From Microbispora hainanensis (GTDB taxonomy: Bacteria > Actinomycetota > Actinomycetes > Streptosporangiales > Streptosporangiaceae): a stretch of 64,000 bases of DNA. The notes beneath the pieces are model-generated. The model did not search any database, was not told the origin of the DNA, and saw nothing but the letters and a program-made list of their open reading frames with translations. Location of the stretch: contig NZ_CP108086.1 of assembly GCF_036186745.1 (NCBI RefSeq), positions 3,472,001 to 3,536,000 of the forward strand, given 5' to 3'. Shown here piece after piece: positions 42,492 through 50,484 of this stretch. The translations under genes were made by a program, and so were the position numbers. Within the stretch, counting starts at the first letter, position 1. Every line of letters begins with the position of its first letter.

Positions 42492-42598
42492 TCCGCGCCG
42501 GCTCCGCCCTTCTCGTGGGCGCGCCCACGCCGCGCTTCGAGTGAGCCCGTGCCCACGCCGCACTTCGTGTGAGCGCGCCCAGGCCGCTCTTCGAGTGA
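42471..42598. repeat. Four copies of the trpS gene end
   Basis: A 21-base unit (CCCACGCCGC, one variable base, CTTCGAGTGA) occurs at 42471-42491 (the real trpS end), 42524-42544, 42552-42572 and 42578-42598. The extra copies keep the Phe-Glu-stop sequence but code nothing. A weaker fifth copy (CCTTCGAGCGA) follows near 42615. Confidence 0.85.
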
Positions 42599-42705
42599 GC
42601 CGCGTTCGCTTCGTCCTTCGAGCGACCCGCGTCTGAGACCGCGGCCCCGCCCCGGGCCGCGGTCGCCGTACGCATCGAGACGCCTTCTCCGGGTACACAA
42701 GGGCG

Positions 42706-43674
42706 ATGGGAATGGCGTTGGTCGACCGGGTCACGCGGCGGATCGATGAGGTCAGGGCATGGGGCCGCATGCGGATCGAGCGTGACCGGATCCGCTTCCC
42801 CTGGTTCGATCACCTCATCCGGACCGTGCAGCGCTACCAGGTGCAGTCGGGAGACCGGCTTGCGGGCGCCATCACCTACTTCGCGTTCCTGTCGTTCTTC
42901 CCGCTGATCGCGTTGGCGTTCGCCCTGTTCGGCTACATCGTGACGATCCGCCCGGACGCGCTCGCCACGCTCACCGAGGCGATCAACAAGCAGCTTCCCG
43001 GGCTCGCGGACCAGCTCCACATCGACCAGCTGGCCGGGGCCCGCGCCCGGGCCGGGGTCATCGGTCTGCTCGGTCTGCTGTACGCCGGGCTGGGCGCCAT
43101 GGACGCCCTGCGCGGGGCCCTGCGCACCATCTGGATGACCTGCGAGCCGCCGCTCAACTACTTCGTCGGCAAGCTCCGCGACCTCGTCGCGCTCGTGCTG
43201 ATGGGCCTGGCCATGCTGGTCTCGGTGATCGCGAGTGGGTTCGCCACCGGGGCCACGAGCACGGTCGCGGGATGGCTCGGCCTGGGCTCCTCGCCACTGG
43301 CCGGCTTCGGGATCTGGCTCGCCGGGATCGGCGCGAGCCTCGTCGCCGACCTGCTGCTCTTCCTGGTCATCCTCGGCTGGCTGGCCAAGCCGCCGCAGCC
43401 GTTCCTCGTCGTGCTCAAGGGCGCGCTGCTGGGGGCGGTCGGCTTCGGCGTGCTGAAGCAGCTCGCGGCGCTGATCCTGGCCGGCACCCTGCGCAACCCG
43501 GTGTACGGCACGTTCGCCGTGGTCGTGGGGCTGCTGCTGTGGATCAACCTGTCGGCCCGGGTGATCCTCTACGCCGCCGCGTGGACGGCGACGGCCACTC
43601 TTGGCCCGCCGCCCCAGCCCACCCCGCTGCCGTCGCCCGCGACCACGCCCACGACCGGCCGTGGCCCGACCTGA
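42706..43674 (+). CDS. YihY/BrkB family membrane protein
   Basis: 322-aa integral membrane protein with about six helices. Family marks: GDRLAGAITYFAFLSFFPLIALAFA at the first helix (core GAITYFAFLSFFPL), LYAGLGAMDALRGAL and VVGLLLWINLSARVILYAAAW near the end. Long annotated as ribonuclease BN-like, now known only as a membrane family; function unknown. ATG at 42706 (MGMALVDR). A Pro/Thr tail ends right where an SDR remnant begins. Confidence 0.9.
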   Translation: MGMALVDRVTRRIDEVRAWGRMRIERDRIRFPWFDHLIRTVQRYQVQSGDRLAGAITYFAFLSFFPLIALAFALFGYIVTIRPDALATLTEAINKQLPGLADQLHIDQLAGARARAGVIGLLGLLYAGLGAMDALRGALRTIWMTCEPPLNYFVGKLRDLVALVLMGLAMLVSVIASGFATGATSTVAGWLGLGSSPLAGFGIWLAGIGASLVADLLLFLVILGWLAKPPQPFLVVLKGALLGAVGFGVLKQLAALILAGTLRNPVYGTFAVVVGLLLWINLSARVILYAAAWTATATLGPPPQPTPLPSPATTPTTGRGPT

Positions 43675-43680
43675 CGGGGG

Positions 43681-43889
43681 CGCAGCCCGAGGGGTCGGTG
43701 GGCACCGATCCCCGGCCGGCCGCCGAGGCCGTGCTGAAGCTCGTCGGCAGCGACGAGCCGCCGCTACGGCTGCTGCTGGGCGGCATGGCCTACGACCTGG
43801 CCTTCGACGTCTCCCGTCAGCGCATGAAGACGCGGGCCCGATGGGAGGAGGTCAGCCGCGCCGCCGAGCACGCCGTCCCCGCCCGCGAG
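43681..43889 (+). pseudogene. C-terminal remnant of a short-chain dehydrogenase
   Basis: Reading the frame of 43698, the sequence gives GTDPRPAAEAVLKLVGSDE, PPLRLLLGGMAYDLAF and RMKTRARWEEVSRAAEHA, the usual last 65 residues of classical SDR oxidoreductases (GDPxKAAxAV, PPLRLLLGxDA, WEEVSRA). No start, Rossmann or YxxxK part is present. It lies between the YihY stop and the carboxypeptidase stop. Confidence 0.8.
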
Positions 43890-45251
43890 TTAGCCGGTGG
43901 CATCGCCGGGCGTCCTGCGGCGCCGGCGCAGGGCGTACGCGCCGAGGGCGAGGACCACGACGGCGCCGCCGCCGATCACCAGGGGAGTGGTCGAGCCCGC
44001 GCCGTTGGAGGCGGGGTCCTCTCCACGTGCCCTGGCCGCGCCCACGTCGGCCCCGCCCGGCGTCGGAGAGGCCCGTACGGCCAGGGGGGAGGAGGCGGGC
44101 TTGGGGTCGGGCGCGGGGGCGACCAACTGGCCCACGGGGGCCGCCTTGCCCCTCGCGGCGAAGCCCCAGTCGAGCAGCTTGGCGACCTCGTCCCAGAAAG
44201 AACCGGGGTGATGCATGATCACGACGAGGATCGTGTGGCCGTCACGCTTGGCCGCGCCCACGAAGCTGCCCAGGGCCTTGGACGTCCAGCCGTTCTTGAC
44301 GCCGAGCATGCCCTTGTAACGGCCCAGCAGCCGGTTGTGGTTGGCCATCTCGTAGTAAGCGGGCGCGGGAGACTCGCTGGCCTCGGCGTCGTCGCGGCGC
44401 TTCTTCTTCTTTTTCTTCTTGGGGTCTTCCTTGGGCGCGGGGAACTTGGCGACCTTCGTGCTGATGTATTCGCGGAAGTCCGGGAGCGCCAGCCCGGCCC
44501 GCGCGATCAAGGCGAGGTCGTACGCCGAGCTGCGCTGGCCCGGGGCGTCGAGGCCGTTCGGCGTCTTGGCCACCGTGTCGTACGCCTGGAGCTTGCGCGC
44601 CTCCTTGTTCATGTCGGCGAGCGTCTTCTTCACGCCGCCGTTGGCCTCGGCCAGCGCGACGGCCGCGTCGTTGCCGGAGACCATGAGCAGCGCCCGGAAG
44701 AGGTCGTCGACCTTGTAGATCGGCTCGGGGACGATGCCGACGGCGCTGCCCTCCACATTGCAGGCTTCCTCGCTCGGCTTGATCTTGCGGTTCTTGTCGA
44801 GCCGGGGGATCAGCGTCACGGCCGTCAGCGTCTTGAGCGTGCTCGCGGGCAGGTAGTGCCCGTGCGGGTCCTTGGCCGCGAGCACCGCGCCGGTGTCGGC
44901 GTCGGCGATGACGTACGCGCTGGCCTCGGTCTTGGGCGGGGGCTTGATCCCGGCGGGCCGGATGATCCCGCGGCCGGCGAGCCGGTCTCCGCCGATGGCG
45001 CCGTTAGCCTTGCCTGTTCCAGAGACGGCCGTTCCAGAGACGGTCGCTCCGGTGACAGCGGTTCCCGTCCCTGTGGTTCCGGCCACTGTGGTTCCGGTGA
45101 CTGCGGTGCCGAGCGTGGCCGTGCCGGTCTGCCGCGGCGCCAGGTCTGGCACGGCCCGTGCGTTCGCGGTGGGAGGGGCGCAGAGCAGCGCCGTCGTCAG
45201 CACCCCCGTCGTCGTCACGGTCGCGGCGAGGGCCCGCAGGTTCGTCCCCAT
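43890..45251 (-). CDS. D-alanyl-D-alanine carboxypeptidase (PBP5 type)
   Basis: 453-aa peptidoglycan-trimming serine peptidase. Signal peptide to about residue 32; Thr/Gly-rich repeat region (residues 42-78); catalytic SxxK as PASTLKT (about 138); SxN as VSGNDAAV; the KTG motif is KNG (GVKNGWTSKALG). A seven-Lys insertion (DPKKKKKKKRRDD, about 272-284) interrupts the domain. The C-terminus has a membrane helix (VIGGGAVVVLALGAYA) and RRRRR, anchoring it in the membrane with the catalytic domain outside. ATG at 45251. Confidence 0.93.
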   Translation of the reverse strand: MGTNLRALAATVTTTGVLTTALLCAPPTANARAVPDLAPRQTGTATLGTAVTGTTVAGTTGTGTAVTGATVSGTAVSGTGKANGAIGGDRLAGRGIIRPAGIKPPPKTEASAYVIADADTGAVLAAKDPHGHYLPASTLKTLTAVTLIPRLDKNRKIKPSEEACNVEGSAVGIVPEPIYKVDDLFRALLMVSGNDAAVALAEANGGVKKTLADMNKEARKLQAYDTVAKTPNGLDAPGQRSSAYDLALIARAGLALPDFREYISTKVAKFPAPKEDPKKKKKKKRRDDAEASESPAPAYYEMANHNRLLGRYKGMLGVKNGWTSKALGSFVGAAKRDGHTILVVIMHHPGSFWDEVAKLLDWGFAARGKAAPVGQLVAPAPDPKPASSPLAVRASPTPGGADVGAARARGEDPASNGAGSTTPLVIGGGAVVVLALGAYALRRRRRTPGDATG

Positions 45252-45345
45252 AGGTCGCTCAGCCTAGCCTTGACTGCCTTCGCATGACGCGACATATGCC
45301 CCAAATGCCACAGGGCCACGCTGGTGGCAGCCCGATACTGTGGAC

Positions 45346-45546
45346 ATGACGAGACGTGTATCGATCTTCCTTGTGGCACTCGGCGTTTTCACGATCTTCG
45401 AGTGGATCAACCTCGGCTTCAACCTCGCCGACGGGCACGAGACGTCCTTCTACGTCGTCCACGGCGTGCTCATCGCGGTGAACATCATCTTGGGGCTGGC
45501 GCTCGGGGCGGTCGGCGTGCGGGGATGGATGAAGGGTAGGGCCTGA
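45346..45546 (+). CDS. SCO4848-like small membrane protein
   Basis: 66-aa protein with two hydrophobic helices (VSIFLVALGVFTIFEWINLG and FYVVHGVLIAVNIILGLALG) joined by NLADGHETS, matching the SCO4848 family, which lies beside a D-Ala-D-Ala carboxypeptidase gene in streptomycetes too. ATG at 45346 has GATACT ending 6 bases upstream (leaderless type); a GTG at 45340 is also possible. Function unknown. Confidence 0.82.
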   Translation: MTRRVSIFLVALGVFTIFEWINLGFNLADGHETSFYVVHGVLIAVNIILGLALGAVGVRGWMKGRA

Positions 45547-45613
45547 GCCTGGAACGACCTTGTCCGCTGTGACCCGAAGGGTCGGCAGGGACCGAGCGTG
45601 ATGGAGGCAAGCT

Positions 45614-46786
45614 TTGGCGATCGACTTCAACCCTTCACGTGGCGCGACGCTCGGCGTGGAATGGGAGCTTCAGCTCGTCGACCGGCTGACGCGTCATCTC
45701 CGCCAGGACGCCAAGGAGGTGCTCGCCGCGGTTCCCGACCTCAGTGAGGGGCAACGGCCCAAGGCCATGCACGAGCTCATGCAGTCGCAGGTCGAGATCG
45801 TCACCGACGTCTGTCACACCGTCGCCGAGGCGGTGCAGGATCTGAAGAAGAGCATCGGCCGGCTGGCCGAGACCGTCGAGCCGCGCGGCATCGGGCTCGC
45901 CTGCACCGGGACCCACGCGATCAGCGACTGGCGCGACGCGGTCTACGCGCCGAGCCAGCGCTACGTGGAGCTGATCGAGGACCTGCAATGGCTCGCCTGG
46001 CGGATCCAGACGTTCGGCGTGCACGTCCACGTGGGCGTCAAGGAGCGGGACAAGGTCATCCCGATCGTCAACGCCCTCGCGGCGTACCTGCCGCACTTCC
46101 TCGCGCTCACCTCCTCCAGCCCCTTCTGGGGCGGGCAGGACACCGGGCTGGCGTCCAGCAGGGCCATCGTCTTCGGCTCGCTGCCCACGGCCGGGCCGCC
46201 GCACCTGCTGGCCGACTGGGCCGAGTTCGAGGAGTACATGGACACGCTGCTGCGGGCGGGCACGATCCGCAGCATCAAGGAGGTGTGGTGGGACATCCGG
46301 CCGCACCCCGACTTCGGCACGATCGAGATCCGGATGTTCGACGGCATCCCGACGCCGCGCGAGGTCGGCATGGTGGCCGCGCTGTCCCAGTGCCTCGTGC
46401 AGCAGTTCGATCAGCAGCTCGACCGGGGATACACGCTGCCGCATCCCGCGGCGTGGGTGGTGCGCGACAACAAGTGGCGCGCCACGCGCTACGGCCTCGA
46501 CATGGACGTCATCACCGACGACCATGGCGCCACGGCGCCGATGCGCGACGTATTGTATGAACTTCAGCGTGAACTCGAACCCGTCGCCGAGCGGCTCGGC
46601 TGTGCCGACGAGCTGGCGGTCGTGACCGAGGTGCTGGAGCAGGGGAGCTCATCCGAGCGCCAGCGAGCGATCCTCGCCGACGGCGGAACCCTCCAGGACG
46701 TGGTCGACGCCACGGTAATCGAGCTCGCCGAGGACAGGTTCGTCACCGCGAACCCCAACCGCGAGATCGGACAATCAGCCACCTGA
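45614..46786 (+). CDS. Carboxylate-amine ligase, YbdK type (GCS2 family)
   Basis: 390-aa ATP-dependent ligase of the glutamate-cysteine ligase 2 family. Marks: RGATLGVEWELQLVD start, CTGTHAISDW, FGVHVHVGVKERDK with paired His, SSSPFWGGQDTGLASSR and DFGTIEIRMFDG. YbdK-type enzymes have weak glutamate-cysteine ligase activity; actinomycetes use mycothiol and the true substrate is unknown. TTG at 45614 with GGAGG 6-7 bases upstream. Confidence 0.9.
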   Translation: MAIDFNPSRGATLGVEWELQLVDRLTRHLRQDAKEVLAAVPDLSEGQRPKAMHELMQSQVEIVTDVCHTVAEAVQDLKKSIGRLAETVEPRGIGLACTGTHAISDWRDAVYAPSQRYVELIEDLQWLAWRIQTFGVHVHVGVKERDKVIPIVNALAAYLPHFLALTSSSPFWGGQDTGLASSRAIVFGSLPTAGPPHLLADWAEFEEYMDTLLRAGTIRSIKEVWWDIRPHPDFGTIEIRMFDGIPTPREVGMVAALSQCLVQQFDQQLDRGYTLPHPAAWVVRDNKWRATRYGLDMDVITDDHGATAPMRDVLYELQRELEPVAERLGCADELAVVTEVLEQGSSSERQRAILADGGTLQDVVDATVIELAEDRFVTANPNREIGQSAT

Positions 46787-46824
46787 CGGGGTAGGCCTGA
46801 TATGTCCGTCAACAGTGCCTAGTT

Positions 46825-46954
46825 CTGACAACGTGCGGCGCCCGGTGTAAATACTGGGCAATCCGCCGTATCGGAGGGTCGCGGCATGGAAGGATTGTGA
46901 ATGAAGGGTCGGTGGAGGCGAGACACGCCCGCTCGACCCTTTTGGGCTTTTTCG
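46825..46954 (+). ncRNA. Candidate small RNA or attenuator leader
   Basis: CTGACA (46825-46830), a 17-base spacer and TAAATA (46848-46853) make a near-consensus promoter. About 95 bases after the expected start comes an intrinsic terminator. The transcript 46860-46954 contains a tiny ORF ATGGAAGGATTGTGA. It may be an independent sRNA or a leader controlling the M20 gene. Confidence 0.45.
46904..46954 (+). terminator. Intrinsic terminator upstream of the M20 gene
   Basis: Arms AAGGGTCG (46904-46911) and CGACCCTT (46934-46941) with a 22-base loop containing GGCG/CGCC pairs, followed by TTGGGCTTTTT. The best T tract in the window, yet placed 72 bases before a start codon. Confidence 0.75.
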
Positions 46955-47025
46955 TGACTTTTCATGATCATATTGGACGATCCGGCAATCCGTGGCGGGA
47001 CGGCTCGCCGGAGAAGGGAAGACCC

Positions 47026-48267
47026 GTGGCCACCTCATCGAAGCTCGCAACGCCGGACGCGGCCGTGCCGGGAAGTAACGACCTGGCCGGGCAGCTGGCG
47101 GAATTCCTTCGCGAGCACAACGATGAGCTGATCGAGTTCCGGCGAGACGTACACGCGCACCCGGAGATCGCCTTCAGCGAGCATCGCACGACAGAGAAGA
47201 TCGCTGAGCGGCTGACGGACGCCGGGCTCACCCCGCACCCGCTGTCGCGCGGCACCGGCCTGTGGGTGGACCTCGGACGCGGCGAGGGCCCCACGGTCGC
47301 ACTGCGCGCCGACATCGACGCGCTGCCGATGGAGGACGAGAAGGACGTCCCCTATCGCTCCACGAACCCCAACGCGTGTCACGCCTGCGGCCACGACGTG
47401 CACACCTCGATCGTCCTCGGCGCGGGGTTGTTCCTGGCGTCGCAGGCCGACGCGGGAGCGCTCCCCGGCCGGGTGCGGCTGATCTTCCAGCCGGCCGAGG
47501 AGGTCGCGGGCGGCGCGCTCGAGGTCATGCGCGACGGCGGCCTCAACGAGGTCGACCGCATCTTCGCGCTGCACTGCGACCCGCGCCTCGACGTCGGTCA
47601 CATCGGCCTGCGGACCGGCCCGATCACCGGGTCCTGCGACAGTTTGCGGATCCGTGTCGCGGGCCCGGGCGGGCACACCGCCCGCCCGCACCTGACCGTC
47701 GACCTCGTCTACGCGCTCAGCAAGATCGTCACCGAGCTGCCGGCCGCGCTGTCGCGCCGCGTCGACCCGCGCTCCAGCCTCAGCCTCGTGTGGGGCCAGA
47801 TCTCCGCGGGTTCCGTGGCCAACGCGATCCCGGACTTCGGGGTGGCCCAGGGCACGGTCAGGTCGCTCGACGAGGACGCCTGGCACCAGGCTCCCGACAT
47901 GGTCAAGGCCCTGCTCGACTCGGTCGCGGGCGCGTACGGCGTGGACGCCGAGATCGACTACCGGCGCGGCACGCCGCCCACGGTGAACGAGGCCACCAGC
48001 ATCCAGATGCTGAACGACGCGGTCACCCAGGTCATCGGCGAGGGCGCGGCCGTGCCCACGCCGCAGAGCCTCGGCGGCGAGGACTTCTCCTGGTATCTCG
48101 AGTCGGTGCCCGGCGCGCTCGCCCGGCTGGGCACCCGGGCGCCGGGGACCGTCGACGAGGTCGACATCCACCGGCCGCTGTTCGATGTGGACGAGCGCGC
48201 GATCGGGATCGGGGTCAAGGTTCTGGCCGCCACCGCGCTGACCGCGCTGTGGGGCGGTGCCCGCTGA
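47026..48267 (+). CDS. M20 family amidohydrolase
   Basis: 413-aa zinc aminoacylase/carboxypeptidase of the hippurate hydrolase-like M20D group. Metal-site motifs: FRRDVHAHPEIAFSE, LRADIDALPMEDE, ACHACGHDVHTS, FQPAEEVAGGAL (catalytic Glu) and SLGGEDFSWYLE. Dimerisation domain in the middle (GGHTARPHLTVD). GTG at 47026 with GAAGGGAA 5 bases upstream; an in-frame start at 46897 would run through the terminator. Substrates are N-acyl amino acids or related amides; which one is unknown. Confidence 0.9.
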   Translation: MATSSKLATPDAAVPGSNDLAGQLAEFLREHNDELIEFRRDVHAHPEIAFSEHRTTEKIAERLTDAGLTPHPLSRGTGLWVDLGRGEGPTVALRADIDALPMEDEKDVPYRSTNPNACHACGHDVHTSIVLGAGLFLASQADAGALPGRVRLIFQPAEEVAGGALEVMRDGGLNEVDRIFALHCDPRLDVGHIGLRTGPITGSCDSLRIRVAGPGGHTARPHLTVDLVYALSKIVTELPAALSRRVDPRSSLSLVWGQISAGSVANAIPDFGVAQGTVRSLDEDAWHQAPDMVKALLDSVAGAYGVDAEIDYRRGTPPTVNEATSIQMLNDAVTQVIGEGAAVPTPQSLGGEDFSWYLESVPGALARLGTRAPGTVDEVDIHRPLFDVDERAIGIGVKVLAATALTALWGGAR

Positions 48268-48277
48268 ACCGAGCCCA

Positions 48278-48545
48278 GGTGAATTCGCGCCCGTCGGATC
48301 CGCGCCCGTTGAATCCGCAGCCGTCGGATCCGCGCCTGTTGAGCCGGCGCCCGTGGGACGCGCGTTTCTCGGACCCGCGCCTGTCGGACCCGCGCCTGTC
48401 GGACCCGCGCCTGTCGGACCCGCGTCTGTCGGACCCGCGCCTGTCGGACCCGCGCCTGTTAAGTGCGCGCCCGTTGAATCCACAGCCGTCGGATCCGCGT
48501 CTGTCGAGCCGGCGCCCGTCGGACGCGCGCTTCCCGGACCGCGCT
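48278..48545. repeat. 15-bp tandem repeat array before the second kinase
   Basis: Six nearly perfect units GGACCCGCGCCTGTC run from 48371 to 48460, flanked on both sides by degenerate units (GGATCCGCGCCCGTT and variants) from about 48278 to 48545. It fills most of the 315-base gap between the M20 and kinase genes. Frames stay open because the unit is a multiple of three, but I see no start or codon bias to support a gene. Confidence 0.9.
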
Positions 48546-48582
48546 CACCCGACCGGCCGAGCCCGCTGAGCCGTACGCCGCC

Positions 48583-50397
48583 GTGCCCGACGTCTCCCTC
48601 CTGCGTCCCGAGGACCCCCGGCATCTCGGGAACTACCGTCTCGACGGCCGCCTCGGCGCGGGCGGCCAGGGCGTCGTCTTCCGAGGCACCGCCCCGTCGG
48701 GCGTGCCGGTGGCCGTGAAGCTCCTGCACGCCCGGCTCGACGGCACCGCCGCCCGGCGGGCCTTCGCCCGTGAGATCGAGGCGGTGCGCCGGGTCGCGCC
48801 GTTCTGCACCGCCCAGGTCCTCGACGCCGACCTCGACGGCGACCGGCCGTACGTCGTGAGCGAGTACGTCGACGGGCCGTCGCTGCGCGAGCACGTGACG
48901 GCGGCGGGACCGCGGACGGGCGGCGATCTCGACCGGGTCGCCGTGGGGACGGCGACCGCGCTGGCCGCGATCCACCGGGCGGGAATCGTCCACCGCGACT
49001 TCAAGCCGGGCAACGTGCTCCTCGGCTCGGACGGGCTGCGGGTCGTCGACTTCGGCATCTCGCGGCTCGCCGACGCCACCGCGACGACCGGGAATCTCGT
49101 CGGCACCCCGGCCTACATGGCGCCGGAGCAGCTCCAGGGCCGGTCTGCCGGTCCGGCGGCGGACGTGTTCTGCTGGGCGCTCACGCTCGTCTACGCGGCG
49201 AGCGGGCGGCACGCCTACACCGGTGACACGCACGCGGCCGTCATGGCCCGCATCCTGTACGGCATGCCGGACCTCGGGCCGCTCGCCGGCCTGCTGAAAG
49301 ATCTCGTCGTGGCGTGCCTGGCCGCGGACCCGGCCGACCGGCCGGACGCCGGACAGGTGCTCAGCGCCCTGCTCGACCGGCCCTCCCCAGGCCGGCCCGG
49401 ACCCCCGGGGCGGGCGGGGCAGGGCATGACCGCACCGGGGCCCGGCGGCTCCGCAGCGTCCTTCTTTGCGGCGTCCGGCTCTGCGGTGTCCGGCTCTGCG
49501 GTGTCCGGGTCTACGGCACCGCCACGACAGGAGCCGGGGGCTACGTCGCCCGGGGCGCGGGCCGACACCGGCCAGATCGACACAAGCCAGACCGACACAA
49601 GCCAGGCCGACACAGGCCAAGCCGACACAGGCCAGGCCGACACAGGCCAGGCCGACACAGGCCGGACCGATGTTGACGAGTCCGACACCGAGCCGACCGG
49701 CCGAGAACCCGCAGACACCGAGCCGGCCAGCCTGGATCCGACCGGCTCGTATCCGAGCAGCCTGGGTCCGACCGGCCTGGGCCCGACCGGCCCGACGCCG
49801 ACCGGCTCGGCTCCGATCAGCCGGACGCCGACCAGCCAGGAGCGGACCAGTACGGAGCGGACCAGTACGGAGCGGACCGGCACGGAGCCCGGGGGAGCCG
49901 AGGGCGTCCTGGTGGACCGGCCTACGGAGCTCGCCAGACCCGGCGGGCGTGGTCGCGGGCGGGCGCGTGCGGTGATCGCCTCGCTCGTCCTCCTCGTCGC
50001 GGTCGTCGTCGCAGCGGGTGTCGCGTGGGTCCTGACGAACGGCGAACCCGGCCGCGAATCCGCCCACCAGCCAGCCCGCCTGGCCGGGCGCCTCGACGGG
50101 ACGTGGACGGGCGTCGCCCGCTATCCCTCGGCCGGCCGGATCTTCCCGGTCGAGATCCGCCTGACCACCCCGGCACGGATGAGGTGGGGTGCCGACCTCC
50201 ACTGCTCCGGCCGTCTCACCCCCGCGCGCGAATCGGGCGAGACGCTCGTGCTGACCCTCGACCAGGTGAAGGGCGACGCGTGTTATCCCGGAAGCGTTTC
50301 GATCACCTGGCGGGGCGACACCGCGGCCGACTTCGCGGTGACACGCGAAGGAGAACGGGACGCCCGATACTCGGGGTCTCTTTCGCATACGAATTGA
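48583..50397 (+). CDS. Receptor-type Ser/Thr protein kinase
   Basis: 604-aa membrane kinase, paralogous to the one at 32937 in its kinase domain ([28 protein letters not shown] at about 137, [19 protein letters not shown]). Residues 265-455 are a low-complexity linker with Asp-Thr-Gly-Gln-Ala pentapeptides encoded by 15-base repeats (about 49575-49665). A membrane helix ([21 protein letters not shown], written here by its core [12 protein letters not shown]) at about 463-485 precedes a 115-residue outer domain with two Cys, rich in strands. GTG at 48583. Followed after 87 bases by the BMP gene. Confidence 0.92.
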   Translation: MPDVSLLRPEDPRHLGNYRLDGRLGAGGQGVVFRGTAPSGVPVAVKLLHARLDGTAARRAFAREIEAVRRVAPFCTAQVLDADLDGDRPYVVSEYVDGPSLREHVTAAGPRTGGDLDRVAVGTATALAAIHRAGIVHRDFKPGNVLLGSDGLRVVDFGISRLADATATTGNLVGTPAYMAPEQLQGRSAGPAADVFCWALTLVYAASGRHAYTGDTHAAVMARILYGMPDLGPLAGLLKDLVVACLAADPADRPDAGQVLSALLDRPSPGRPGPPGRAGQGMTAPGPGGSAASFFAASGSAVSGSAVSGSTAPPRQEPGATSPGARADTGQIDTSQTDTSQADTGQADTGQADTGQADTGRTDVDESDTEPTGREPADTEPASLDPTGSYPSSLGPTGLGPTGPTPTGSAPISRTPTSQERTSTERTSTERTGTEPGGAEGVLVDRPTELARPGGRGRGRARAVIASLVLLVAVVVAAGVAWVLTNGEPGRESAHQPARLAGRLDGTWTGVARYPSAGRIFPVEIRLTTPARMRWGADLHCSGRLTPARESGETLVLTLDQVKGDACYPGSVSITWRGDTAADFAVTREGERDARYSGSLSHTN

Positions 50398-50484
50398 CCC
50401 AAATGGGATAAATCTGTCAGGGACTTTGTGTCCCACGTTCTCCTGGACGCCCAGCGGGTATCGCGAGGTTGGGACAATTCCGGG

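Noticed and set aside
48371-48460. Regular repeats resembling a CRISPR array
   Set aside because: Units are directly adjacent at 15 bp with no spacers and no cas genes in the window.
48257-48718. Open frame coding Ala-Pro-Val-Gly-Pro repeats in the gap before the second kinase
   Set aside because: Arises because the 15-bp repeat is a multiple of three; other frames over the array are open too, there is no good start site, and it overlaps the kinase start out of frame.
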